DNA from: Oscillospiraceae bacterium
Lineage (GTDB): Bacteria > Bacillota > Clostridia > Oscillospirales > CAG-272
Length of the DNA stretch: 56,058 nucleotides
Direction: 5' to 3'
NCBI GenBank assembly: GCA_015065065.1
Contig: SVQX01000009.1
Span: 1 to 56,058 of the forward strand
The first letter of the stretch is position 1. Every line of letters starts with the position of its first letter. This document shows, piece by piece, positions 14,216 to 23,223 of the stretch. Both the position numbers and the translations under genes were made by a program. The notes below the pieces were generated by a model. The model had not been told where the DNA came from, did not search any database, and worked only from the letters and a program-made list of their open reading frames with translations.

Positions 14216-15928
14216 ATGCGAATTAAAGCCGTCTGTGAGCGGACAGGGCTCACGGACAGGACAGTACGTTACTATATCGAGGAAGGACTTATCAGTCCCT
14301 CTTATACAGAAAACTACCTTGGCAGAAAGACCTTTGATTTTTCTGAAAAAGATATATCCGATCTTAACGATATTGCAGTGCTTCGAGCGTTTGGATTTTC
14401 CGTTGAGGAGATCCGAGATCTGCTCTTGCATCCCGATCAAAGCGGACGTATAATTGCGGGAGTGCTTGCAAGGACGCGCGAGAGTCTCTGCGAGGATGAA
14501 AAGCGAGTGCGGGTGCTGTCGTCACTGGATGCCGATAGGGAATATACTATTTCCGATCTTGCCACCGAGCTGTCCTCTCCCGAAAGCATAGAGGCCTCGG
14601 ACGAGGACGTAAAGCCAAACGTCCGCCAAGGCTTTGCACGGGCGCTTGGAATCGTCGGCGTTTTTGCGGCGGTTTGGTCGTCCGTTATCGTTGGCGTTGG
14701 AATTTTTCTGGTCCTTCTCGGAACTCGGGAGCATCCTGTGATAAATCCCTTGATGACGGGACTGTGCGCCGTGACGTTTTTGCCGTCCGTGCTCGTACCG
14801 ATACTTTCACGATCAAAAGCGAAGCGGGGCAGTGCGGGAAGACGAGTGCTGCTTGGAGTCTGCGTGTTCTGTATACCGTTGAGCATTGTATTTTCCTCAA
14901 ATTCCGTGTCGGAATGTAAGCACGAATGGTCGGATTTTACGACCGAGCTTCATGCTACCTGCTCGGAGGAGGGCAGCCTCGTTCGAAATTGCACAAAATG
15001 TACGGCAACGGATAAGGCTCGCGTCGAAAAGCTGCCGCATACAGAGCAGATAGATGCAGCAACCGATCCCACCTGCACAAAAACAGGTCTTTCCGAGGGA
15101 GTACATTGTTCCGTTTGCGGGGAGGTGCTGACAGCGCAGTCGGAATTACCCATGATAAATCATATTCCAAAGACAGTATCCGCAACGGAGGCTACCTGCA
15201 CCGAGAGCGGACTTGCTGAGGGCAGCGAATGTGCCATCTGCGGAAAGGTGCTAAAGGCACAGGAAATAATTCCTCTGCTTGCGCATACTCCCGAAACGGA
15301 TGCTGAAATTCCGCCCACCTGCACAAGAATAGGACTTACCGAGGGCAGCCACTGTGCGGTTTGTGATACGGTACTGACCGAGCAGGCGGTGATCCCCCGA
15401 CTTGCGCACAGATATACTGTGTCAAAGGTAGCCGCCACCTGCGGTGATGACGGATACACCTTGTATACGTGTGAGTGCGGGCACAGCTACAAGGACGGTG
15501 TTGTGCGTCCTACACAGGAGCATGATTTTAAATTGATGCCGGACGACAGCGGCTATATGTGCTCGGGCTGTCGGCTTGTAGTGTGCGAATACGGTCTTGT
15601 GTCGAATGAGAACGACAAGGTTAAATATTACCTTACGGGTGTAAGTGATGAGCTCGATGTCAAGCGCACTCTCGTGATCTACGGTGACGGTGACATGCCC
15701 GATTTTACTTGGTTGTATCGCCCACCGTGGGAAGCTAGAGGGCGTGAGATCGTTTCAATAATATTGGAGCCGGGAATCACATCTATGGGAGAGTACGCAT
15801 TTTATTCCGACTACGATCTGTACGAAGGTGTTAAGTTCTTTGTTATATGCAACCGAGCGCTCACGATTGCCGAGTGTGATATTTCAATCAGCGGTATTCC
15901 GTGCAGAATAACGTACTATTTTCATTAA
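14216..15928 (+). CDS. Membrane-anchored MerR-type regulator with Cys-rich repeat ectodomain
   Basis: A 570-residue fusion. Residues 1-75 are a MerR winged helix: IKAVCERTGLTDRTVRYYIE (helix-turn-helix), then ENYLGRKTFDF (wing) and AVLRAFGFSVEEIRDLL. Residues 76-135 should be the dimer coil and linker. Three hydrophobic helices follow (about 139-169, 174-198, 209-228), putting the rest outside if the N-terminus is inside. Residues 235-425 hold about five repeats of form ATCT-x-x-GL-x-EG-x2-C-x2-CG, ending in HTPE- or HRY-type turns; the paired Cys could bind metal or form disulfides. Residues 440-570 resemble a degenerate LRR_5 end (GDGDMPDF, then ITSMGEYAF). The gene starts at GGGGGTGATGTA-ATG, 22 bp from its own MerR-type promoter. 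The same Cys repeat and end domain recur in the lipoprotein at 17373. Signal unknown. Confidence 0.88.
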   Translation: MRIKAVCERTGLTDRTVRYYIEEGLISPSYTENYLGRKTFDFSEKDISDLNDIAVLRAFGFSVEEIRDLLLHPDQSGRIIAGVLARTRESLCEDEKRVRVLSSLDADREYTISDLATELSSPESIEASDEDVKPNVRQGFARALGIVGVFAAVWSSVIVGVGIFLVLLGTREHPVINPLMTGLCAVTFLPSVLVPILSRSKAKRGSAGRRVLLGVCVFCIPLSIVFSSNSVSECKHEWSDFTTELHATCSEEGSLVRNCTKCTATDKARVEKLPHTEQIDAATDPTCTKTGLSEGVHCSVCGEVLTAQSELPMINHIPKTVSATEATCTESGLAEGSECAICGKVLKAQEIIPLLAHTPETDAEIPPTCTRIGLTEGSHCAVCDTVLTEQAVIPRLAHRYTVSKVAATCGDDGYTLYTCECGHSYKDGVVRPTQEHDFKLMPDDSGYMCSGCRLVVCEYGLVSNENDKVKYYLTGVSDELDVKRTLVIYGDGDMPDFTWLYRPPWEARGREIVSIILEPGITSMGEYAFYSDYDLYEGVKFFVICNRALTIAECDISISGIPCRITYYFH

Positions 15929-16000
15929 AATACATCACTCAACCCCTGTTTTGCAATTTTATCGGGTAGCACCACAAATTTTGATATAAGGAGAAATTTT

Positions 16001-17353
16001 ATGAAAAGGCTTATTTGTGTATTGTTTGGACTGCTTGTTATTCTTTCTCTTGCGGCTTGCAATTTGAATGCAGGTGATGATATAACTACGGATACTACGG
16101 TGGCAACGACCGAGGAGGCTACCGAGGAGACCACCGAGGAGACCACTGAGGAAACAACAAACGAAACCACTGCCGAGGAGGAAAGCACCTCTGCCGAGGA
16201 CACAACCGATGATACCACGGAGGAGGAAACCACCACCGAGGAGATCACATCCTATGCCGAATTGAAAATAGATCCGCTTGATACTGCAGTATATAACGAC
16301 GGATTTGTTTCCTTCAAATATCCCTCGGAGTGGGAGGCACACTTTGAGAAGTATGCGGGAGGATTTATCAGCTACGGCGAGCTTGTAAATATTACCGTAT
16401 CGGCTGATACGCCTACGGGTATATTCGAAACCCTGACGAAGGATATGTACGAGAGCGAGTGTGTGCCGATCTACGAGGAAATGGGCATGAGCATCAGTGA
16501 CGTATCCGTCAAGCACAAGATTAACCGCCACGATATCGCCGTGACCGTCATTGAGCAGACGGTTACCGTTGAATACGATGGCGAGAGCATGTCCATGGAA
16601 ATGGATATGTTCGTTGTAACTCTGGAAAATTACGAGATAACGATCAATATCATGAAAACAGTTCCCTCGGCAGAGCTGAACGATCTCATATACGATACTC
16701 TTGAGGTGGTGCTGGATGAGGACGATATGCCTATTGACGGTGATTATGACGACTATATGTTAGCGGGAGAATCGCTGTACCTTGGTGATAACATTCAGGA
16801 CAAGGACGGGAATTTTTACAAGATGGAGGCGACGAAGTTAGCCCCCGGTGAGAGTGTTGCGACCAAGTTTACGGTGGTCGACAGTGTTCTTTCAAGCGTG
16901 TCCGTAGAATGCCCCTCCTGGAATGATTGCACGGGTTCTCTTGTGCTGTCGGTGTACGAGTGGATAGAAGGCGAAGGGAAAACCGAGAAGCTTGCCTTGA
17001 AGGCGGGATATTCTCTGACTGTTGAGGCTGATCCGATTGCTACACAGACGTTTATAAACTACAGGGATAACGCAATACTTACCGTGTATCTGGAAGAGCG
17101 GGATTTGAAGGAGGGCGGCACTTATCTTGTCGTTCTTAGTAATCCCAGCCAGCGTGATCTCGGCGTGGGATATGTAAAGTCGAGCTATGATGCGGAGCTG
17201 TATTTCGGTGAAAAATTCTACGGTCTGCCCGATGACCTTTGGGACTATGTGCCTATGTTTTCCACCGACGTTGTGGCGTTCAACTCCATGGGTGTCCCCG
17301 TGACCTTCGGATATCTGAATTTGGATATTGAGGTCATGGTGCCGATATATTAA
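16001..17353 (+). CDS. Lipoprotein with Thr/Glu-rich linker, unknown domain
   Basis: A 450-residue lipoprotein. The signal peptide ends in the lipobox LAAC (Cys20), so it is anchored outside the membrane. Residues about 27-82 are a low-complexity stalk of ETTEETT-type repeats. Residues about 95-245 form a domain starting FVSFKYPSEWE, of the kind seen in PsbP-like or surface-stress proteins, but I cannot assign it. The last ~170 residues are strand-rich and may be a second domain. The RBS AAGGAGA precedes the ATG. It begins 72 nt after the MerR-type gene on the same strand, with no clear terminator between, and is probably in that operon; the next lipoprotein starts 19 nt after its stop. Confidence 0.85.
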   Translation: MKRLICVLFGLLVILSLAACNLNAGDDITTDTTVATTEEATEETTEETTEETTNETTAEEESTSAEDTTDDTTEEETTTEEITSYAELKIDPLDTAVYNDGFVSFKYPSEWEAHFEKYAGGFISYGELVNITVSADTPTGIFETLTKDMYESECVPIYEEMGMSISDVSVKHKINRHDIAVTVIEQTVTVEYDGESMSMEMDMFVVTLENYEITINIMKTVPSAELNDLIYDTLEVVLDEDDMPIDGDYDDYMLAGESLYLGDNIQDKDGNFYKMEATKLAPGESVATKFTVVDSVLSSVSVECPSWNDCTGSLVLSVYEWIEGEGKTEKLALKAGYSLTVEADPIATQTFINYRDNAILTVYLEERDLKEGGTYLVVLSNPSQRDLGVGYVKSSYDAELYFGEKFYGLPDDLWDYVPMFSTDVVAFNSMGVPVTFGYLNLDIEVMVPIY

Positions 17354-17372
17354 CGCTCGACAGGAGAAAAAA

Positions 17373-18692
17373 ATGAAAAGGCTTTCATGGCTTTTATTGA
17401 TCTTGCTGCTGACGTGCTTGCTTTCCTTGGCGGCATGCGATACGGGTGTTGACGTGTCGGGAGAGGAAAGCACGACTGCAAATGAAATTACGACCTTGGC
17501 AGCAACGGAAAGCACCACGCCCCTTGAAACGAAAGCTGTCACCAAGGAAACCGAAAGTGCGACCGAGACGGAGAGCCACACGGTGCATATTCACGTATAC
17601 GACCGAAAGGATACCGATAAGACGTATCTTTCGTCTGAAGCTGACTGCACAAGCGCCGCTCTGTATTACTATTCCTGCGAATGTGGGGAGTGCGGAGAGA
17701 AAACGTTTGCCGATGGCGAGCCTGTCCATGTCTTTGATCAAGAGAATACCGACGTTGATTATCTCAAATACGAGGCCACTTGTCAAAAGGCAGCAACTTA
17801 TTATTACTCTTGCAAGTGCGGCGAGCGCGGTATGGGTACGTTTCAGACAGGCTCTTTAAAGCCGCACGATTATACCGCTTCTGTCGTCAACCCTACCTGT
17901 AACGCCGAGGGGTATACGATATATTCCTGCGATTGCGGTTATTCGTATAAGGGAAATCAGAAGCAGCAGACCTACGACCACGATTTTCATCGCGAGTATG
18001 TAGAGCATGATGGAGTATTGCATGGCGCTTACGTTTGCAGTAAATGCAGTCTTGAGGCGATCGAACACGGAAACGCAGACGGTACGTTGGGGAGTGAATC
18101 CAACTGTAAGTATTATGTCACAGGCAAATATTATGTCACGGATGATTATATAGATCGCGGTGACTATGAGATCGTTATATACGGAAAAGGCGCTATGCCC
18201 GATTTTGATGCAGAATGGCATCCTCTTTGGCACGATTATTTATCGTATGCGAAGAAGATCACTATAGCAGAGGGTATTACCACTATAGGAGCGTATGCAT
18301 TTTATGATTCGAACAGTGAAGCTGTCGTCGAATACGTTATTTCGGATACCGTTAAGACTATAAAGCCTTATGCGTTGGGATTGAAAACGTATAAACTGGT
18401 TTTGGGCGCTTCGGTTCAGCGTATCGAATATAACGCTATATATTATGCTATATCTGACCAAATGTGGAGGGTCTATCTTCCAAAATCCGTGACGTATATA
18501 GATAATATGGCGAGGGGTACTTTCTTCTATGAAGGCTCTGCGGAAGAGTTCTACAAGATTAAAACCAGGTTGTACAGTGATGTGGTTCCCCTAAAGGAGT
18601 TCTTTGAGGGTAGAGATGTTTATGGGATTTATGTATACGTTAATGCGGAAGATATTAACGACAGCGAAAATAATCTGAATCTTGGATCGTGA
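17373..18692 (+). CDS. Lipoprotein with Cys-rich repeats and LRR_5-like domain
   Basis: A 439-residue lipoprotein: signal peptide with lipobox LAAC (Cys22), Thr/Glu-rich stalk to about residue 70, then three or four Cys repeats of the form YYYSCECGECGEKTF and YTIYSCDCGYSYKG, and a C-terminal LRR_5-type region (ITIAEGITTIGAYAFYD, later KSVTYIDNMA). This order of Cys repeats plus the GxGAMPDF motif is the same as in the ectodomain of the MerR-type protein two genes upstream (GDGDMPDF). The ATG at 17373 follows CAGGAG; an in-frame start at 17328 would overlap the previous gene and precede that RBS. It is probably the last gene of the MerR operon, as a terminator follows. Confidence 0.88.
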   Translation: MKRLSWLLLILLLTCLLSLAACDTGVDVSGEESTTANEITTLAATESTTPLETKAVTKETESATETESHTVHIHVYDRKDTDKTYLSSEADCTSAALYYYSCECGECGEKTFADGEPVHVFDQENTDVDYLKYEATCQKAATYYYSCKCGERGMGTFQTGSLKPHDYTASVVNPTCNAEGYTIYSCDCGYSYKGNQKQQTYDHDFHREYVEHDGVLHGAYVCSKCSLEAIEHGNADGTLGSESNCKYYVTGKYYVTDDYIDRGDYEIVIYGKGAMPDFDAEWHPLWHDYLSYAKKITIAEGITTIGAYAFYDSNSEAVVEYVISDTVKTIKPYALGLKTYKLVLGASVQRIEYNAIYYAISDQMWRVYLPKSVTYIDNMARGTFFYEGSAEEFYKIKTRLYSDVVPLKEFFEGRDVYGIYVYVNAEDINDSENNLNLGS

Positions 18693-18700
18693 CAAGCGTT

Positions 18701-18734
18701 GCGCCGAGCAAGAAATTGCTCGGCGCGGATTTTT
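18701..18734 (+). terminator. Terminator of the MerR/lipoprotein operon
   Basis: GCGCCGAGCA and TGCTCGGCGC form a 10-bp stem with a 6-nt loop, followed by GGATTTTT. Confidence 0.9.
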
Positions 18735-18837
18735 GTAATTGAGAGCTGGAATGACGAATGAATTGTAGCGATGGCTTTTGTTGTCATCATACAAACAAAT
18801 TTAAACAAAAAATTATTTCCAGCGAAGTTCTTTGATC

Positions 18838-18882
18838 AAACTTTCTTTCAAGAAAGTTTACTGGGGGTGGGGCAGAGCCCCA
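18838..18882. repeat. Two-hairpin intergenic motif
   Basis: AAACTTTCTT/AAGAAAGTTT (18838-18859) is followed by a G-rich spacer and TGGGGC/GCCCCA (18868-18882). This TTTGATCAAACTTT...GGGGC pattern is one I associate with dispersed intergenic repeats of Clostridia. A related GGGGC/GCCCC stem is present near 20308-20327 upstream of murA. Confidence 0.45.
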
Positions 18883-18892
18883 TATACAATAA

Positions 18893-18927
18893 TCAAAACC
18901 GCCGTGGGCATTATGCCAACGGCGGTG
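18893..18927 (-). terminator. Terminator of murA (minus strand)
   Basis: ACCGCCGT and ACGGCGGT with GGCATTATGCC pairing inside; on the minus strand the stem runs into TTTTGATT. Confidence 0.88.
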
Positions 18928-18935
18928 GTTATGTA

Positions 18936-20234
18936 TCAATCCTTTATAGCTCCGAAATTGAAATCCGCGTCCTCGTCCACGTTAACACGTCGGATATCCG
19001 CGCCGAGTCGGCTGAGCTTTCCGATAAGGTCGTCGTAGCCGCGGTCGATATAATGGAGATTGCCGATCTCCGTCTCTCCCTCTGCCATAAGCGCCGCAAT
19101 CACCATAGCCGCACCGCCGCGAAGGTCGGTTGCGTTAACAGCCGCTCCGCAGAGCTTCTGATTGCCTGCAAAGCAAGCGGTGTTGCCTGCACGTGTGACA
19201 GTCGCGCCCATCTTGAGCAATTCCTCAACGTAGGCAAAGCGGTTTTCCCATATCTTATCCGTAACCGTGCCCATGCCCTGCGCGGAGCAGAGCAGCACGG
19301 AGAATTGAGGATGCATATCGGTTGGGAAGCCGGGATATGCGGCGGTGGTTATCTGCGAGCTTTTAAGCTCACCCGTAGAGGATACGGTAACGCCGGTCGC
19401 GCCCTCCACGATATCCACGCCCATTTCGCGCAGCTTGCCGATAATGGATTCCAAGTGCTTGGGGATAACATTGCAGACGTTGACTCTTCCGCCCGTACCC
19501 GCAACTGCAGCCATATATGTTCCCGCCTCTATCATATCGGGTATGATGGTGTGCGTACAGCCGTGAAGCTCGCTGACACCGACGATTTTTATTTCAGACG
19601 TTCCCGCACCGAAAACCTCTGCTCCGCAGGAATTGAGGAACACGGCGAGGTCAACGATATGCGGCTCACGCGCGGCGTTACCGATAACGGTTGTGCCGGG
19701 GGTAAGAACAGCCGCAAGCATGAGGTTGACGGTAGCACCGACGGAGGGAATATCCAGCATTATCTTGCCGGAGTGAAGCCCATTAGGAGCAGAGCCCGAA
19801 ATACCGCCGTGATCGCCCGACATCTCCGCTCCCATTATCTCAAAGCCCTTGAGATGCTGGTCGAGAGGACGGACACCGAAGCTACATCCGCCGGGGTACG
19901 CCACGCGGGTAGAGCCTGTTCTGCCAAGCTCAACACCAAGCAGATAGGAGGACGCACGGATCTTGCGCACCTTAGCGTCGGACGATGCGCCCGAAGCAAA
20001 ATTCTTGGCGTTGATAATAACGGTATTGCGGCTTCTGTATTCTATTTCAACTCCCATATCCGCAAGGATAGAGAGAGTCGTGCCAATATCACTTACGGGT
20101 GGCACGTTTTCGATAACGCAGGTTTCTTTATTTAAAGCGCAGGCAAAAAGGATGGGCAGGGCGGCATTTTTCATACCGCTGATATGCACATCTCCGTTCA
20201 ATTTGCGCTGACCGCTGATAATCAATTTTTCCAT
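18936..20234 (-). CDS. murA: UDP-N-acetylglucosamine 1-carboxyvinyltransferase
   Basis: The first committed step of peptidoglycan synthesis: enolpyruvyl transfer from PEP to UDP-GlcNAc in the cytoplasm. The 432-residue length fits the family. GMKNAALPILFA carries the substrate-binding Lys-Asn. The catalytic Cys loop is AYPGGCSFGVRPLDQHL, a Cys and not the Asp that gives fosfomycin resistance in some bacteria. The late motif DRGYDDLIGKLSRLGADI is also typical. The start ATG at 20234 fits the family N-terminus (EKLIISGQRKLNG), but I see no good Shine-Dalgarno sequence: the upstream bases are AATGTCTTTTGA. That may mean weak or structured translation. It has its own terminator, and its upstream region is long and structured. 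Confidence 0.96.
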   Translation of the reverse strand: MEKLIISGQRKLNGDVHISGMKNAALPILFACALNKETCVIENVPPVSDIGTTLSILADMGVEIEYRSRNTVIINAKNFASGASSDAKVRKIRASSYLLGVELGRTGSTRVAYPGGCSFGVRPLDQHLKGFEIMGAEMSGDHGGISGSAPNGLHSGKIMLDIPSVGATVNLMLAAVLTPGTTVIGNAAREPHIVDLAVFLNSCGAEVFGAGTSEIKIVGVSELHGCTHTIIPDMIEAGTYMAAVAGTGGRVNVCNVIPKHLESIIGKLREMGVDIVEGATGVTVSSTGELKSSQITTAAYPGFPTDMHPQFSVLLCSAQGMGTVTDKIWENRFAYVEELLKMGATVTRAGNTACFAGNQKLCGAAVNATDLRGGAAMVIAALMAEGETEIGNLHYIDRGYDDLIGKLSRLGADIRRVNVDEDADFNFGAIKD

Positions 20235-20744
20235 TCAAAAGACATTGTCTGCCGCGTCGCGAAGGAGCGCGGTGTGATGATGTGTGGTGGGTGGACGGAC
20301 GGCGGTGGCAAAATGGGGCAGAAACACGCCCCACGCTCCACTTCATTTTTTTGATCTGAAGCCCGGGTGATTATTGTATTTTTGTAAAAATTGCACATTA
20401 AAATCTTATGCAAATCTTGTTCCCAATTTATTTACAGTACGTTCTCAGAAAGCGAGAAAAAAAGCAAACTTTTGGGCACAAAATTCAAGCAAAGTTCTCC
20501 GATTATTCATAAAATGAAATATCGTGGGAATTTTTGCACAAAATCATTCTACCACAAACTTTTTGTTATGTAAATAGATACCTAATGCAATTCACAAATT
20601 GTTTACAAAATTTAAGACAAAAAGGGCTAAAAATGTTGCAATTTGTTGTTGATACGTTCATTTTGTCTTAAAAACTTGGCTATTTGCTATCTCTCCATAC
20701 TGAAAGTCTATGCAAATAGCACAAGTAAATTGACAAAAATTTGT
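20235..20744. other. Gene-free region upstream of murA
   Basis: About 510 bp with no gene. The part next to murA (20235-20370) is GC-rich and contains GGGGC/GCCCC (about 20308-20327). The rest is very AT-rich. TTTAAGACAAAA (20611-20622) and TTTTGTCTTAAA (20661-20672) form a 12-bp perfect inverted repeat. A further stem near 20679-20720 is the likely terminator of the gene to the right. The murA promoter should lie in the AT-rich part, but I cannot fix it. Confidence 0.5.
20679..20720 (-). terminator. Probable terminator of the DUF3810-type gene (minus strand)
   Basis: GCTATTTGC (20679-20687) pairs with GCAAATAGC (20712-20720); on the minus strand the stem is followed by CAAGTTTTTAAG. The loop is long (24 nt). 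Confidence 0.55.
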
Positions 20745-21932
20745 TTAAGGCATTGGTGAGGCTTTACGAAAATACCCCACAGCAAGGCGTGTGACCATGC
20801 CGTAGCTGACCGTTCCCGCCGTTCCCTGACTCTGTAAATAGGCGTTGTTTATAGTGCTTGATACGTCGCTCGCCACCGAGTCGCGGTATTTGTCATAAAA
20901 ATCGCTGTAAGCGGCGAATTCGCCCTTGATGCCGGGGTGAAGGTCGCCGTAAACATTGCGGTAAAGCTCCTTGTCGGCAGAGCGAAGCGAGCTTGCCAGA
21001 TACTCGTACATATTCACGTATCCGCAGTATTGAATATACGGGTCGTCGGACGCTGTGCAGACCAGAAACGCCACGAAATTCGCCTCGTCCTCTCTCGCGA
21101 TACCGCGCTGATGAGCAAGCTCGTGAGCGGCGGTGAAGGGCAGAGTATAGTCTGGGAATATGACGTTGAGATTGGATTCGCCCGTAAAGAAGGTGTAAAC
21201 TCCCGTTATGTGCATCTGCGACAGTCCCTCGCTCAAGAGAACGGGCTTTATCCGAGTATAGGCGTTAGGAATGAAGGAATAGCTCTCACTTACCTTGCCG
21301 TAAGCCTCGATAAGCTTTGTATTCATCTCCTCAACGGTATATGGCATATAGGAAAATCCGTCGTCGCCGTATAGAATCCCGGGAGCTAATTCACTTGCGC
21401 GGCTCGCGACCTCCTCCGAGATAGCATACAGCTCCTCGGCGGTGATGTTGTCCTTGTCAAGCTCCATTTTCTCGTCGATGGTTCTGCCGCGGTAGCCCGC
21501 CGCAAAGGTGAACACGAACATGGAGAAAAACAGTGCTACAACGGATGAAAGGACGAGGATAAACACGCCTACGGTACGCCAGGTGTCGCATCTCGTGCGC
21601 ACGGCGTAGCGGAGTATCAGAAAGAGCAATAGCGGAGATGTCAATATAATCGCTTCCGCAAGCGAAAAGGGCAGTATGGAGGTGACAGCGGCAAGGGCAA
21701 ATCGGATATATGTGCTTATATTTTGGTTGAACCAATCCGCCGAATCTGCACTGAGTGACATGATAATGTAAAGAATGAGAGCCACGCCGCCCAGAGCGAA
21801 GAATATCTTGCAGAATATCGGCAAATGCTCGTATTTCGGATCTACGGGGCGGTAAGATGCGCGCGCCGAGCCGTCAAGAGCAAGGTACTCCTCTTTTTTT
21901 ATAATACTTTTCTGGTTGTTTGCTTTGTTCAT
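20745..21932 (-). CDS. DUF3810-type membrane metalloprotease-like protein
   Basis: A 395-residue protein. Residues about 40-160 contain three hydrophobic segments; the rest is a soluble domain with a zinc-protease signature, FTAAHELAHQRGIAREDEANF, in which HELAH and the downstream Glu are the expected metal ligands. This matches the DUF3810 family. The substrate is unknown. The ATG at 21932 overlaps the stop of the pseudouridine synthase gene by 4 nt (ATGA), so translation is coupled; an in-frame start upstream lies inside that gene. A GGGAG RBS sits inside the upstream gene. A probable terminator follows. Confidence 0.88.
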   Translation of the reverse strand: MNKANNQKSIIKKEEYLALDGSARASYRPVDPKYEHLPIFCKIFFALGGVALILYIIMSLSADSADWFNQNISTYIRFALAAVTSILPFSLAEAIILTSPLLLFLILRYAVRTRCDTWRTVGVFILVLSSVVALFFSMFVFTFAAGYRGRTIDEKMELDKDNITAEELYAISEEVASRASELAPGILYGDDGFSYMPYTVEEMNTKLIEAYGKVSESYSFIPNAYTRIKPVLLSEGLSQMHITGVYTFFTGESNLNVIFPDYTLPFTAAHELAHQRGIAREDEANFVAFLVCTASDDPYIQYCGYVNMYEYLASSLRSADKELYRNVYGDLHPGIKGEFAAYSDFYDKYRDSVASDVSSTINNAYLQSQGTAGTVSYGMVTRLAVGYFRKASPMP

Positions 21933-23008
21933 ACATTTTCTCCCTGAACGCTTGGGCAAAATAACGGATATATCTCCCTCAGCCTTTTATGCTCGCAAAA
22001 CAGCCAGCGGACAAGCCTTGACATATCCTCGGGAAGGGGGGCGAAGGTACAGAGAAGTCCGTCATCTGTTGGAAAATTCAGCCTGCTTGACAGCAGTGAC
22101 AGCACACCGTCATCACATTTGAGGTCGGTGTCGCGCATACGGGGCGCTGTTTTATCGCTTCCGTTGGCGGCGCGGAAAAATGGTAGGGGAATAGTGATAG
22201 AAATCGCATGGAGCGCGTGCCTGCCGATAAGAGATATATCGCCGCCGTATATATCATCTCCTACGATAGGGTGACCGATATGCGATAAATGTACGCGGAG
22301 CTGATGGGTGCGTCCTGTTCTCGGCTCGCACAGAAGAAGCGAATAGTTATTATTCGACAAAAGCACGCGGTAGTTTGTGAGCGCGTATTCCGCACCCTCC
22401 TCCTCCATACTGCATGCCGTTCGTATGATGATGCTGTCAGCAGCGCGCTTGATGGGGACTTCAATGCTATGTATCTCTCCGTTGTCGCAAAGTCCTCCGT
22501 GTACCAGCGCGATATATCGCTTTTTGACCTCGCCGCGCATGAGCGCGCCACCTAAAAATCCCGATGCGGTACGGGTTTTTGCCGCGATAACCACGCCGCT
22601 CGTGTTGCGGTCAAGTCTGCCGAGCGGGCGGAATACGAAGGGAATATCCTCCGATGCATATCTGAACGCAAGCGCGTTTGCTAATGTGTCGGTAATATGC
22701 CCGTGCGATGGATGCGTGGGCATATACGGAGGCTTGTTCAGCACGGTCACGTATTCGTCCTCGTAAAGCACGGAGAGCGGCATATCCGTCGGAATGATAT
22801 TCGGTGAGCCGTCAATATCAACGTCGGCAAGCTCCAGAATATCCCCCGCGCGCAGAGCATAGCGCACGGTCACGCGCTCACCGTTGACGGTTATGCCGTT
22901 TTCCACCGCTTTGAGATGTGCCAGCGTCTTTGCCGATATGGCAAGAGTATTTTTGAGATATGAGCGCAGCAGTCTGCCCTCAAATTCTGCGGGTACGGTT
23001 ATTTTCAT
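21929..23008 (-). CDS. RluA-family pseudouridine synthase
   Basis: A 359-residue enzyme that should convert uridine to pseudouridine in rRNA or tRNA. An S4-like RNA-binding segment lies at residues ~12-75 (LKAVENGITVNGERVTVRYA). The catalytic domain has NKPPYMPTHPS, then GRLDRNTSGVVIAAKT with the catalytic Asp, and EPRTGRTHQLRVHLSHIGHP. The C-terminal ~95 residues extend beyond the usual 300-residue length and look unlike the core; a cluster of Cys, Arg and Leu is visible but no known domain. Which uridine it modifies (RluD-, RluC- or YtzF-like) cannot be told. It is first in a two-gene unit with the DUF3810 gene. Confidence 0.93.
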   Translation of the reverse strand: MKITVPAEFEGRLLRSYLKNTLAISAKTLAHLKAVENGITVNGERVTVRYALRAGDILELADVDIDGSPNIIPTDMPLSVLYEDEYVTVLNKPPYMPTHPSHGHITDTLANALAFRYASEDIPFVFRPLGRLDRNTSGVVIAAKTRTASGFLGGALMRGEVKKRYIALVHGGLCDNGEIHSIEVPIKRAADSIIIRTACSMEEEGAEYALTNYRVLLSNNNYSLLLCEPRTGRTHQLRVHLSHIGHPIVGDDIYGGDISLIGRHALHAISITIPLPFFRAANGSDKTAPRMRDTDLKCDDGVLSLLSSRLNFPTDDGLLCTFAPLPEDMSRLVRWLFCEHKRLREIYPLFCPSVQGENV

Positions 23009-23032
23009 GCGCTCACCTCCGTTCTAACATAC

Positions 23033-23061
23033 ATTATACACCGAGTGGCTCGCGTATACAA
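23033..23061 (-). promoter_or_regulatory. Promoter of the pseudouridine synthase gene
   Basis: On the minus strand TTGTAT (23061-23056) and TATAAT (23038-23033) are 17 bp apart; the RBS CGGAGGTGAG follows before the ATG at 23008. Confidence 0.72.
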
Positions 23062-23138
23062 GGCTTGACTTGAAAATTTTTTGTAAAACGACAGAGGGGT
23101 GGCGGGATAAAAAGCGGTAAATATTTTAGTGTGATATA

Positions 23139-23167
23139 TTGACATACGGTGGCAAATAATGTATAAT
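23139..23167 (+). promoter_or_regulatory. Consensus promoter of the glucokinase gene
   Basis: TTGACA (23139-23144) and TATAAT (23162-23167) with a 17-bp spacer, 57 bp before the start codon. Confidence 0.88.
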
Positions 23168-23223
23168 ATGAAGGTAGTTAAAAAGTGCTTTCAAAATAAT
23201 TTCACAGAAAAGGAACAAGTAGC

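Noticed and set aside
18771..20135. Plus-strand 454-codon frame opposite murA
   Set aside because: Antisense to a complete, motif-bearing murA; it has no RBS or recognisable domain.
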